DNA of 64,000 nucleotides from Motiliproteus sp. MSK22-1 (GTDB lineage: Bacteria > Pseudomonadota > Gammaproteobacteria > Pseudomonadales > Balneatricaceae), in contig NZ_MIEQ01000022.1 of the NCBI RefSeq assembly GCF_001968815.1, positions 124,001-188,000 of the forward strand, given 5' to 3'. Shown here piece after piece: positions 55,118-63,905 of this stretch. Below the pieces are notes generated by a model. It was not told where the DNA came from. It made no database searches and saw only the letters and a program-made list of their open reading frames with translations. The position numbers and the translations under genes are program-made. Numbering within the stretch: position 1 is the first letter of the stretch; every line of letters begins with the position of its first letter.

Positions 55118-57337
55118 TTACTTAGCGTAGCGCTCCAGCAAACTCAGCTGGGCGCTGGTTGGTTCGTTATCAGCTGTTGGTTGCAGGTGCTGGTAGTGGC
55201 CGTCTGGTTCAAGCTCCCAAGCCTGAGTATTGTCTGAAAGATAGAGTTCAAGCTCACGCAGGCCTCTTTGCAGCAATTTGCTATTCAGTATTGGGAAGCA
55301 AGTTTCCACCCGGTGCAACATATTTCGTTCCATCAGATCAGCACTGGCATTATAAAACAGGGGGGCACCATTATTGTTGAAATAGTAACTGCGGCTGTGC
55401 TCAAGAAACCGGCCAATAACAGAGCGGACCCGAATATTCTCAGATACGCCAGAAACTCCGGGTCTCAAGCAGCACATACCGCGAATAATCAAATCAATCT
55501 GTACTCCTGCCTGAGAGGCTTTATACAGAGCCCTGATCAAACGAGGCTCTGTCAGTCCGTTTGCCTTGATAATGATCCGGGCATTTTTTCCTTCACGAGC
55601 ATAGCGTGCCTCTTTCAGGATCAGTTCAATAATTCCTTTATGCAATGTAAAAGGTGCACTCAGCAGTTTTTTTAATCGGCGAATTTTCCCCATTCCCGTC
55701 AACTGCTGAAATAACTTCAGCACGTCGTCACCAATTGCGGTATCGGAGGTTAACAGACTGTAATCGGTATATACCCGCGCGGTACCGGCATGATAGTTAC
55801 CCGTACCCAGATGGACATAGTGATGAAATTCGCCCTCTTCTCGTCGAACGACCAGAGTCATCTTAGCGTGTGTCTTATAACCGACAACGCCGTAAACCAC
55901 CAAGGCTCCGGCTTCCTGTAATCTGCTGGCCAGGGCCAGATTGTTGGCTTCATCAAAACGGGCACGAAGCTCAACCACTGCCGTCACTTCTTTTCCGTTG
56001 CGAGCGGCTTCTACCAAAGCGCTGACTATTTCTGACTCGGCTCCGGTCCGGTAGAGGGTTTGTCTGATAGAGAGAACGTCTGGGTCTTTTGCCGATTGCC
56101 GCAGAAGATCAATGACCGGGGCAAAAGATTCGAACGGGTGGAACAGCATGAAATCCTGCTGTTTCAGAGAGTCAAAAATGTTCTTCTGATTCAGGAGGCG
56201 TCTTGGTAAGCCTGGACTGAAAGGAGCGTAGGATAACTCCGGACGATCAATCAGCTCGTCGATGGCCATCATCCGGGTCAGGTTGACAGGGCCATCGACA
56301 CAATAGACCTCCGTCTCACTCAGGTTGAACTGCTTCAGTAGAAATGACACCAAAGGCTCAGGGCATTTGTGAGCGATTTCCAGTCTCACTGCATCACCAT
56401 AATGACGACTATGTAGCTCTCCACGCAAGGTGCGCGCTAAATCCTCGACCTCTTCCTGATCAAAGATCAGATCCGCGTTACGGGTTAGTCTGAACTGGTA
56501 ACAACCCAGTACTGTCATCCCCGGAAATAAATCATCGGCAAATTCATGAATGATTGAAGTCAGGAATACCAGCTGGTCTCCTTTTTCTTCAACCAGTTCG
56601 TCGGGCAATTTCACCAACCTGGGTAACGAGCGCGGAGCTGGGATAATCGCCAGGCCGCTGTCCCGTCCAAAGGCATCTTTGCCTTCCAGTGAGACAATAA
56701 AATTGAGACTTTTATTGACCAAGCGTGGGAATGGGTGGGATGGATCAAGCCCCAACGGACTGATAACCGGCAGAATATGATTGATAAAATACTGCTTGAT
56801 CCAACTCCGTTGTACTTCGGTCCATTCGCTGCGACGTGCGCAGTATATCCCTTCTTTATTGAGGGCTGGGAACAGAATTTCATTTAGTATCTTGTATTGG
56901 CGATCAACCATTTCGTGACAGCGTGCACGGATCTGGTAAAGCACCTCCTGAGGATGCATTCCATCGACTCCCGCTTTTTCTCTGCCGTATTTGATCTGAT
57001 GCATGAGTTCCGCCACGCGAATCTCAAAGAATTCATCAAGGTTGCTGGAAAAAATAAGCAAAAACATTAAGCGGTCAAGTAGAGGATGTGTTTCATCCAG
57101 TGATTGCTCAAGTACACGACGGTTAAACTCCAGGTGACTGAGCTGACGATTTATATAGTATTTGCTGTCATTCAGATCGATTGCTTCTTCCGAATCGTCT
57201 GCTATTGGTGCAAAGGGGGAGACGACTTCGATGGTTTGATCGACCGTGGTTTGCTCAGCAGCAGGACTGGCAGGCACCGTTGTTATCTCGTTAATCTCAA
57301 TCTTTAACTCGTTTACATCCAACAGCTCTTGCTTCAC
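55118..57337 (-). CDS. ppk1: Polyphosphate kinase 1
   Basis: A 739-residue PPK1 making polyphosphate from ATP. The N-terminal domain (YYINRQLSHLEFNRRVLEQ) and the autophosphorylated His region GYKTHAKMTLV and HLGTGNYHAGTARVYTDYSLLT are intact. An extra roughly 65-residue N-terminal extension precedes the core. The GTG at 57337 with AGAGAGG upstream is preferred over an in-frame ATG that overlaps regulatory sequence. Convergent with ppx, the Pseudomonas-type arrangement. A PHO-box-like tandem repeat lies upstream, so induction by phosphate starvation is inferred. Confidence 0.93.
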   Translation of the reverse strand: MKQELLDVNELKIEINEITTVPASPAAEQTTVDQTIEVVSPFAPIADDSEEAIDLNDSKYYINRQLSHLEFNRRVLEQSLDETHPLLDRLMFLLIFSSNLDEFFEIRVAELMHQIKYGREKAGVDGMHPQEVLYQIRARCHEMVDRQYKILNEILFPALNKEGIYCARRSEWTEVQRSWIKQYFINHILPVISPLGLDPSHPFPRLVNKSLNFIVSLEGKDAFGRDSGLAIIPAPRSLPRLVKLPDELVEEKGDQLVFLTSIIHEFADDLFPGMTVLGCYQFRLTRNADLIFDQEEVEDLARTLRGELHSRHYGDAVRLEIAHKCPEPLVSFLLKQFNLSETEVYCVDGPVNLTRMMAIDELIDRPELSYAPFSPGLPRRLLNQKNIFDSLKQQDFMLFHPFESFAPVIDLLRQSAKDPDVLSIRQTLYRTGAESEIVSALVEAARNGKEVTAVVELRARFDEANNLALASRLQEAGALVVYGVVGYKTHAKMTLVVRREEGEFHHYVHLGTGNYHAGTARVYTDYSLLTSDTAIGDDVLKLFQQLTGMGKIRRLKKLLSAPFTLHKGIIELILKEARYAREGKNARIIIKANGLTEPRLIRALYKASQAGVQIDLIIRGMCCLRPGVSGVSENIRVRSVIGRFLEHSRSYYFNNNGAPLFYNASADLMERNMLHRVETCFPILNSKLLQRGLRELELYLSDNTQAWELEPDGHYQHLQPTADNEPTSAQLSLLERYAK

Positions 57338-57403
57338 GCTGGTTCCTCTCTGCTTAAGTAATGTTCGGGGAACAATATTCAAAAGGACTACTTTGACAGA
57401 CAG

Positions 57404-57425
57404 GGATGACATCAGGATGACATCA
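57404..57425 (-). promoter_or_regulatory. PHO-box-like tandem repeat upstream of ppk
   Basis: On the minus strand TGATGTCATCC occurs twice in tandem. This gives (A)TGTCAT half-sites exactly 11 bp apart, as in the PhoB site consensus CTGTCAT-N4-CTGTCAT. It ends about 66 nt before the ppk GTG. Confidence 0.7.
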
Positions 57426-57687
57426 GTACTCATAGTTATGTTCAAAGAAGATGTCTCAGGCTGTAATAGGAGAGTGTCGTACTTTAGAGTTGAATTCGCG
57501 TCGTTTTACAAAAGTATTCCAGTGTTTCTGTTCGTTTGTATGAGGTAGAATCTTTTAGCCATAAAAGCAGTGCTATTTCAGTGTATGAAACTGACAGAAT
57601 TACTTCTTGATTGATGCTTTAAGGAATACTGAGATTTATACCAGACCGTATTTTGATATTATTGATTTTTTTCCAGAGATGTTGTTA

Positions 57688-57726
57688 AGGAACCTGGGAA
57701 TATAATGGACTTATTCGAAGGTTTCT
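57688..57726. repeat. Short dispersed repeat, copy 2
   Basis: The core 57698-57722 differs from copy 1 (70-94) at only two positions. The ends AGGAACCT (57688-57695) and AGGTTTCT (57719-57726) form an inverted repeat with one mismatch. It ends 22 nt before the methyltransferase start. Confidence 0.55.
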
Positions 57727-57748
57727 CAGTCTGATAAGGCGGGTTCTT

Positions 57749-58360
57749 ATGAAAGCAAACTATGATTTAATCTGTGAGCAATGGAAAGCTGTTAGGAACG
57801 AAATGCCTGGGAAAGATAGCGAGTTATTTGATTTCTTCTTAAATGGTTTACCCAGGCCTAGCAAAGTGCTGGATTTAGGTTGTGGATCAGGTTTACCCAT
57901 TGCGAAAAGGTTAACAGAATCAGGCTTCTCCGTTGTGGGTATTGATCGGTCTGAAAAATTACTGGAACAAGCTAGAGAGAATGTACCTCAGGGGGAATTC
58001 TTAACAGCTGAAATTGAAAGCTATGATATAGACACCGAGTATAGTGGAGTTGTTCTCTGGGACTGTCTGTTTCATCTGCCTCGTGAGCAGCACCGACTCA
58101 TATTGGAAAAAGTATATCAAACTCTTCCGAAAGGAGGGCTTCTTATGCTTTCAAGTGGAGGAAGCGACATTGACCAGCCTCCATTTACTGACTTTATGTT
58201 TGGTGTCGAATTTTTTTATGATTCGTATACCCCAGATATATTGATTGCACTCTGTGATAAAATTGGATTCACAGTTGAAAAGTTTATTGTTGTTAATAAA
58301 CCTGATGGCGCTAATGATAAAGGCCGTATTGGAATGATTTTATCCAAAGGCGGTATTTAA
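57749..58360 (+). CDS. Class I SAM-dependent methyltransferase
   Basis: A 203-residue methyltransferase of the Methyltransf_25/11 type. The SAM motif VLDLGCGSGLP lies near residue 45 and the acidic motif II VVGIDRSEKLLEQA follows; WDCLFHL is motif IV. The substrate is not known. It has lower GC content than its surroundings, which may hint at recent acquisition. The ATG is at 57749. Confidence 0.8.
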   Translation: MKANYDLICEQWKAVRNEMPGKDSELFDFFLNGLPRPSKVLDLGCGSGLPIAKRLTESGFSVVGIDRSEKLLEQARENVPQGEFLTAEIESYDIDTEYSGVVLWDCLFHLPREQHRLILEKVYQTLPKGGLLMLSSGGSDIDQPPFTDFMFGVEFFYDSYTPDILIALCDKIGFTVEKFIVVNKPDGANDKGRIGMILSKGGI

Positions 58361-58407
58361 TTAATCTGTTATTAATAAAAAGTAAAAAACTTCTGTATTA
58401 GTAATAA

Positions 58408-58643
58408 TTGATAAAAATCAAACTTAATAGTGGGCCAATTATCAATATACCAGTAGTTGCTGCAATACTGCTGATTGTTGGCTTAATTTTATCCAATTCC
58501 ATATTTTACGCCGAACCTGGTTATATTTACACGTCAGAACGTTAACCGGCAGTGGAAAGGTTGTGACAGACGTTGGTTATAAGTTTTATCCTTTCGGCCG
58601 TTATAATTCCTGGAAGCGGACAATGGGCTGGCGCAAAAGCTAG
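58408..58643 (+). pseudogene. Frameshifted N-terminal fragment of an SPFH/band-7 protein
   Basis: From TTG 58408 a frame codes a membrane segment followed by EPGYIYTSER and a stop; shifting one base, it continues TGSGKVVTDVGYKFYPFGR and YNSWKRTM up to a stop at 58641. This pattern (membrane anchor, PGY, TGS-KVV, YPFGRYN-WK) is that of the N terminus of SPFH-domain proteins. The rest of the gene is missing. Identification is by eye. Confidence 0.6.
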
Positions 58644-58685
58644 AGGCAGAAATTCAAATTCAGAAGCTATGGGGAAGTTAAAGCG

Positions 58686-58832
58686 TTGACCCCGCAAAAG
58701 TTAGAGCAGAAAATAGAGTACATCTGGCAAACAGGACTTGGTTTGTTAAGGGAACCGGTGAACCAGTTCTCTGTTCTGTGGACTCCAGGACTGGAAGGTG
58801 TTGATAAGAACCGGTATTGGGATAATCTGTAA
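58686..58832 (+). pseudogene. Unidentified protein-like fragment
   Basis: A frame from TTG 58686 reads 48 residues with protein-like composition (KLEQKIEYIWQTGLGLL, TPGLEGVDKNRYWDNL). After the stop at 58830 the same frame continues VCAHYRPLLGCPSN, suggesting a nonsense mutation. I do not recognise the family. Either a decayed gene or chance. Confidence 0.35.
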
Positions 58833-58911
58833 GTCTGTGCCCATTATCGACCGTTGCTTGGGTGTCCATCAAATTGTCTCAAATTGAGTCTATCAGGTTG
58901 AGAATGCATCA

Positions 58912-59367
58912 ATGACCATCGTAGACGATCCCTTACTGGCGCTGATTGTTCGTTTTGTGGTTAATAACGAAGAGATTGAGGGTGATGATGAAGCCTTCTG
59001 TCAGGATCAGATCCGTACTCTCAATCGCTACATTCAGGACCTCCCGGAAGATCAGCAAGAAGCGAAGGCGCTACAGTGGATTGAGCAGCACGCCGAACTT
59101 TATCGGCGTCAATGGCAGAAAAAAACAATTCATCGCCGAGCTTCAGACCGTCAGTGTCACGACTGTCCTTTAAATCTCAACGGGCAACATAATCATTGTT
59201 CTGTTCATCAGAAATGGCTCACTTTGCTGGGGCTTTATTCGTCGGATAAATTAACATCGGGGGAATATGTCGGTAATGCGTTAAAGTTGCTCAGACAGCA
59301 TAAAGAAGAGCTGAAGGTCGTTACAGTCAAGAATCTGGAGCCTCTTAGAGTTTCCCAGAGAATCTAG
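58912..59367 (+). CDS. Hypothetical protein with Cys/His cluster
   Basis: A 151-residue soluble protein. The cluster Cys82-His83-x-Cys85 ... His93-x-His95-Cys96-x2-His99 suggests a bound metal, probably zinc. The N-terminal part is acidic and helical. There is no signal peptide. The ATG at 58912 has only a weak upstream AGG-type signal. No family recognised. Confidence 0.6.
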   Translation: MTIVDDPLLALIVRFVVNNEEIEGDDEAFCQDQIRTLNRYIQDLPEDQQEAKALQWIEQHAELYRRQWQKKTIHRRASDRQCHDCPLNLNGQHNHCSVHQKWLTLLGLYSSDKLTSGEYVGNALKLLRQHKEELKVVTVKNLEPLRVSQRI

Positions 59368-59500
59368 TGGGCATTTCCAAAGCCAGAGACTCTGGGGATT
59401 TGTTTGAGTGCTTTTTAGCGATGAGATTGTTTTATCGTTTCACATGTTAGGGTTGGCATTATAAAATAATAAGTCATCTCTCCTTTTTGCTAGTTGTCAA

Positions 59501-60004
59501 ATGACTGATTTTAAGTACCTTTCAGGCTATCCAGAGCAGACACTGGAGCAGGTTCAGGCTCTGATTAACTCTGGAAAACTGGTAGATCTATTGTTGCAGC
59601 GTTATCCCAGCACTCATGACTTGAAAGCTAACCGCTCGCTCTATGATTATGTTAATGGGGTTAAATCCGAATACCTGCGAAAGTCGGCCCCATTAAGCAA
59701 GGTTGTTTATGACGATAAAATTCACGTTATAAAAAATGCGTTGGGCACACATAGCTATGTTTCCAGAGTACAGGGAGCTAAACTAAAGTCTAAAAATGAG
59801 ATTCGAATAGCCTCTGTTTTTAAAGAGGCGCCCTTAGAATTCTTACGAATGATTGTGGTGCATGAGCTTGCACACCTTAAGGAAAAATCTCATAACAAAG
59901 CCTTCTATAAGCTTTGTCAGTATATGGAACCGAGTTACCATCAGCTGGAATTTGATCTACGGTTGTACCTTACCTGCAAGGAGCTGATCGGTCCCATCTA
60001 CTAG
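59501..60004 (+). CDS. YgjP-like metallopeptidase-family protein
   Basis: A 167-residue protein with HELAH (His121, Glu122, His125) followed by HNKAFYKLCQYMEPSYHQLEFDLRLYL, the YgjP/WLM-type metallopeptidase signature. Zinc binding by the His/Glu set is expected. The biological substrate is unclear. The ATG is at 59501. The larger M48 protease gene follows. Confidence 0.82.
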   Translation: MTDFKYLSGYPEQTLEQVQALINSGKLVDLLLQRYPSTHDLKANRSLYDYVNGVKSEYLRKSAPLSKVVYDDKIHVIKNALGTHSYVSRVQGAKLKSKNEIRIASVFKEAPLEFLRMIVVHELAHLKEKSHNKAFYKLCQYMEPSYHQLEFDLRLYLTCKELIGPIY

Positions 60005-60134
60005 CTTAAGCAGAGCTGCAGAAGTTAATTTGTGATTGTCGGTGGATACAGGATACTGGCTAAAACGAATGAACATTGCCATCCTTATAGTGCTTATTCT
60101 CATGGATATCAGGGTGGTCGAGGCTAAGGAACCT

Positions 60135-61742
60135 ATGAACAAAAAGAGTGTAAATCCCATGGATCTAAAGTTATATCTACTTCAAGGAAACTCCATAAAA
60201 ACGAAACTGATTTCTGCTCTGGTACTGTTTGCCATCATAGCGACAACAGGTTGCGCCACCAACCCGGTTACCGGAAAACAGGAGCTTAGCCTTGTTTCTG
60301 AGCAGTGGGAAATTACAACCGGCCAACAACAATACCTGCCGATGCGACAGTCTCAGGGGGGGGATTATGTTGCCGATCCCAAAGTGGAAGCCTATGTAAA
60401 GGAAGTTGGCCAGCGTTTAGCAGCAGTGAGTGACCGTAAGCTGCCGTATGAATTTAATGTCCTTAACAATTCTGTACCTAATGCCTGGGCGTTACCGGGT
60501 GGAAAGATATCCATTAACCGGGGGCTGTTGACTGAACTTAAATCAGAAGCAGAACTGGCTGCGGTACTCGGTCATGAAATTGTCCACGCAGCAGCTAAGC
60601 ACGGTGCTCAGGGTATGCAGCGGGGATTGCTGCTACAGGGGGCGGTCGTTGGAGCCAGTATTGCTACTCAAGGTGAAGAATATGCCAATCTTGCTCAAAT
60701 GGGAGCAACTCTCGGGGCTCAATTGGTAAACACCAAATACGGTCGTGATGCTGAGCGGGAATCTGATCAGTACGGCATGCAATACATGTCTCGTGCGGGC
60801 TATTCTCCCCTGGGGGCTGTTGAGTTGCAAAGGACCTTTGTAAAAATGTCCGAAGGCAAGCAGCAAAGCTGGTTGGAAGGTATGTTGTCCAGTCACCCTG
60901 CTTCTCAGGAACGGGTCGAAAATAATATCAGGATGGCGGCTCAGCTGCCTGGAGGAGGGGAAGTAGGCAAAGCCCGATATCAGCAAGTGATGGCTCATCT
61001 GAACAAAACTGAGGCGGCTTACAGCGCTTATGATAAGGCTCAAAAAGCCCTTAATGAGGGAGATAAGAAAACAGCGCGCTCACTGGTAAAAAAAGCAATT
61101 TCCATTGAGCCGAAAGAGGGCCATTTCTACTCACTTCTGGGAGATATTGAATACGGTGAAAAACGCTATAAAAGTGCCCATCGAGAGTACGACAGGGCCA
61201 TAAAACTGAATGAGGAGTTTTTCTACTACCATCTACGTAGAGGGCTGGTAAATCAGAAGCTTAACAATGATACCAGAGCCAAGATGGATCTGGAGCGCAG
61301 TACCCAGTTGTTGCCCACGGCCAGTGCGTACAATGCGTTGGGGAATCTGTCTCGTGACTCGGGGGATCTGGCAGCAGCCAAGGCCTATTTCGCCAAAGCG
61401 GCGCAGAATTCAGATCAGGCTGGAAAGCAAGCTTATGCCTCATTGGTTGAAATTGACCTGCCCGAAAACCCTGAGAATTACCTCAAACTCAGGAATATCA
61501 GTGACGGCTTGGGGCGTTGGTTGATTGAGATATCCAACCCTACACCGAAAGATGTCAGTTCTGTGATTGTCCAGATAGAATATCCCGATAAGCAAGGGCG
61601 TATGAGAAGTAGTAAACGACGTATTAGCGGTGTGTTAGCTGCGGGCTCAACGCAGCGCCTTAACACTCGAATTCTCATTAATCCCGCACTGGTTGATCGC
61701 TATGGCAGCTCCATTGCTGATGCCAAAATAGTTAATAATTAA
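60135..61742 (+). CDS. M48-family metalloprotease lipoprotein with TPR repeats (BepA-like)
   Basis: About 535 residues. A lipobox IIATTGC (Cys about 40) follows a hydrophobic segment. HEIVH (His147, Glu148, His151) is the zinc site, with the Glu of DAERESDQYG the third ligand. Residues about 335-450 carry TPR-like repeats, followed by a C-terminal domain. This architecture is that of periplasmic outer-membrane-quality-control proteases such as BepA/YfgC. Start ATG at 60135 after AAGGAACC is favoured; two earlier in-frame starts (60036, 60069) would add a second hydrophobic stretch. Confidence 0.85.
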   Translation: MNKKSVNPMDLKLYLLQGNSIKTKLISALVLFAIIATTGCATNPVTGKQELSLVSEQWEITTGQQQYLPMRQSQGGDYVADPKVEAYVKEVGQRLAAVSDRKLPYEFNVLNNSVPNAWALPGGKISINRGLLTELKSEAELAAVLGHEIVHAAAKHGAQGMQRGLLLQGAVVGASIATQGEEYANLAQMGATLGAQLVNTKYGRDAERESDQYGMQYMSRAGYSPLGAVELQRTFVKMSEGKQQSWLEGMLSSHPASQERVENNIRMAAQLPGGGEVGKARYQQVMAHLNKTEAAYSAYDKAQKALNEGDKKTARSLVKKAISIEPKEGHFYSLLGDIEYGEKRYKSAHREYDRAIKLNEEFFYYHLRRGLVNQKLNNDTRAKMDLERSTQLLPTASAYNALGNLSRDSGDLAAAKAYFAKAAQNSDQAGKQAYASLVEIDLPENPENYLKLRNISDGLGRWLIEISNPTPKDVSSVIVQIEYPDKQGRMRSSKRRISGVLAAGSTQRLNTRILINPALVDRYGSSIADAKIVNN

Positions 61743-61841
61743 CAGCAGTCTGAATGACGGGCTATATATCCACAACGATACATCGCTAAAGCCAGGAGTC
61801 TGTTACGGTTATTGCCATAGCATTTGCTTAGCGCGACTGGT

Positions 61842-62189
61842 TTATGGCTCCTGGATCGGTGAATAAAAAATACACAGCCAGATCGCTTCTGGATCAGAAC
61901 TGGTCCAGTCCACCCTGTGGCGGATATTTGCAGGGATATTGAGATAATCTCCGGCGTTAAGGTGCAGCTTTCTGGAAGGGGTCTCGAACTCCAGTCTGGC
62001 TTGCCCTTGAATTAACAACATCCATTCGTTCTGCTCTTGCTGATACCAGAAATCAGTAGCAGATGAATGGCCCTTTGAGACAATTCGTTCTAGTCGCAGT
62101 CCAGCCTGGTTTAAAAGAATGGAGATCAACTCATCAGGGAGCTGTTCCGGGATGTTCTCAAATAAGTTTTGAGTATCAATGGGAATCAT
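61842..62189 (-). CDS. Cupin-domain protein
   Basis: About 115 residues, single cupin barrel: EQNEWMLLIQGQARLEF (motif 1 region, without the usual metal-binding HxH), then HLNAGDYLNIPANIRHRV (motif 2 with His). Small cupins of this kind bind metals or metabolites; function unknown. Start ATG at 62189; a TTG three codons earlier has better spacing to GAGAG. Confidence 0.7.
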   Translation of the reverse strand: MIPIDTQNLFENIPEQLPDELISILLNQAGLRLERIVSKGHSSATDFWYQQEQNEWMLLIQGQARLEFETPSRKLHLNAGDYLNIPANIRHRVDWTSSDPEAIWLCIFYSPIQEP

Positions 62190-62335
62190 TCTGTACAAAG
62201 CACTCTCGATAGATAAATTCGCTTAAATAATAGTAAAGCCTGCCGATAACAATAGTTACCCCAGCCTAAATTTTTTGTCGATGATGCGTGTTTCTATAGC
62301 TGTCCGCTTGAGTATCGGCACCGAGGTGTCTATCT

Positions 62336-63514
62336 ATGATTATCAATCACAGTCAACTGGATTTGACTGCTTCTCATCAGCGTTCTGAATCCACACAGAG
62401 CCAGGAATCATTGCGGCTTTTTCGTGTCTCAGCAGATGGGCAAACTCAGCAATCTGTTAACATCGAACGCGATGAGGTCAGTTTATCGAAAAGAGCCTTA
62501 GAGTTGGCAGCTCGCATTGAACAAAATGATCCCGAACTAGACAGGGATGTACAACGAGCGTATGAAGAGCAGCTTGCCGCCCAAAAGGCTGAAGAAGAGT
62601 CTGTCGAGACTGAGGATCAAGAGGTAACCCAGGGTATCATCCCTATTTCTAAGAATTCTGTTGTTCAGGAAAGCCTGGGTCTTGATTCCCGATTGTCATT
62701 GATTAAGCAGATTATTGAGTTTGTCTCTGGTAAGAGCTTTTCATTTATTGACCCCGTTAATCTGCAAAGTTCCGGTATCGAATCTGCGGTCATGACCGAA
62801 TCTGCGGAAACGGACGATTCTGTTGAGCCTTCAAACTCCTCTTCCAGTCAGCTTGGTTTGAGTTATCGGTATGTGGAAATGTACCGAGAAGAAGAACATA
62901 CCAGCTTCTCTGCTGAAGGGCAGGTTAGTACGAGTGATGGCCGTACCATATCGATTGATCTTGAAGTGAATATGTCTCGCAGTTTTGTCCAGTACAGTCA
63001 GTTGCAGATTGATGCCGGGGCACGATTAAAAGACCCGTTAGTGATTAATTTTGATGGACCCGCCACTGAGTTGACAGAGAAGAAATACAGCTTCGACATT
63101 GATGCAGATGGTCTTGATGATCAGATTAGTTTTGTCAAAAGCCACAGTGGGTTTCTGGCCCTGGACCGTAATGACGATGGCTCTATCAATGATGGCAGCG
63201 AATTATTTGGTGCACTTAGTGGGCAGGGTTTTGCTGAACTGGCGGAGTTTGATCAGGATGGCAACGGATTTATTGATGAGGGCGATGAGATTTACGATCG
63301 GCTGCGGATCTGGGTTAAACAGGATGACGGTACCGATCAGCTGCTTGCTCTTGGTGACAAGAACATTGGTGCCATTTATCTGGGGTCGGCAGAGACATCC
63401 TTTGAGTTAAAAGACAGCAATAACGAGTTGCAGGGGATCGTTAGGTCTACAGGAGTGTTTTTGACAGAGGATGGTGGTCAGGGATCGGTTCAGCAGATTG
63501 ATTTAGCGGTATAA
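62336..63514 (+). CDS. Hypothetical protein with EF-hand-like calcium motifs
   Basis: A 392-residue protein. Residues 1 to about 135 are polar, acidic and likely helical/disordered. Calcium-type loops follow: DIDADGLDDQI (254-264), DRNDDGSINDGSELFG (277-292) and DQDGNGFIDEGDEIYD (306-321). The first and third fit the DxDxDG pattern. There is no signal peptide, so export, if any, would be by another route. Large adhesin-like or RTX companions are possible but not seen here. No specific family assigned. Confidence 0.7.
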   Translation: MIINHSQLDLTASHQRSESTQSQESLRLFRVSADGQTQQSVNIERDEVSLSKRALELAARIEQNDPELDRDVQRAYEEQLAAQKAEEESVETEDQEVTQGIIPISKNSVVQESLGLDSRLSLIKQIIEFVSGKSFSFIDPVNLQSSGIESAVMTESAETDDSVEPSNSSSSQLGLSYRYVEMYREEEHTSFSAEGQVSTSDGRTISIDLEVNMSRSFVQYSQLQIDAGARLKDPLVINFDGPATELTEKKYSFDIDADGLDDQISFVKSHSGFLALDRNDDGSINDGSELFGALSGQGFAELAEFDQDGNGFIDEGDEIYDRLRIWVKQDDGTDQLLALGDKNIGAIYLGSAETSFELKDSNNELQGIVRSTGVFLTEDGGQGSVQQIDLAV

Positions 63515-63793
63515 ATGGGTCTCGTTAATCAGCTGTTGCGGGTTTTTTACCCGGTAGATTGGAATTTCAGCCAATAACTCCCTTTTTTGACGGTGAATGT
63601 AGCCCGCAGCAACCCGTCCCAGATGATAGTATTCAGGGACTGTGCCGATAGAGACTCCCTGCCGGATATAGTCTTTGTGGGCTCCAATACCGATACTTTA
63701 CCTTTTCTCAAGGCTTCGTCCATCGATACTGGACCTGCTGTCTTACCATAATTGTTATTCAGTACTGGGCGGATTATCAGGAAGCAGAAGCAT
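63503..63793 (-). pseudogene. Possible decayed small gene
   Basis: On the minus strand, an ATG at 63793 opens MLLLPDNPPSTE then stops; a shifted frame gives NNYGKTAGPVSMDEALRKGK; a third, from 63697 to the stop at 63503, reads IGIGAHKDYIRQGVSIGTVPEYYHLGRV and further protein-like sequence ending inside the EF-hand gene. No open start exists for the last piece. The family is not recognised. Confidence 0.35.
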
Positions 63794-63905
63794 TTATTTT
63801 TTCAACTATGCTGATTACACTGACGGCCCTGTTCAATGATAATAACCCGTCACCTGTGTGAACGAACTGAAGATACTGTTCGCTTGATCAATAAGGAGTA
63901 CCAAA

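Larger units (their letters stand above)
57338..57748. other. Divergent ppk/methyltransferase intergenic region
   Basis: No gene seen. It contains the PHO-box-like site and, at 57688-57726, copy 2 of the dispersed repeat directly before the methyltransferase gene. Confidence 0.6.

Noticed and set aside
61842-62189. Toxin-antitoxin or defence role for the small cupin gene
   Set aside because: The barrel motifs fit a plain cupin; there is no partner gene.
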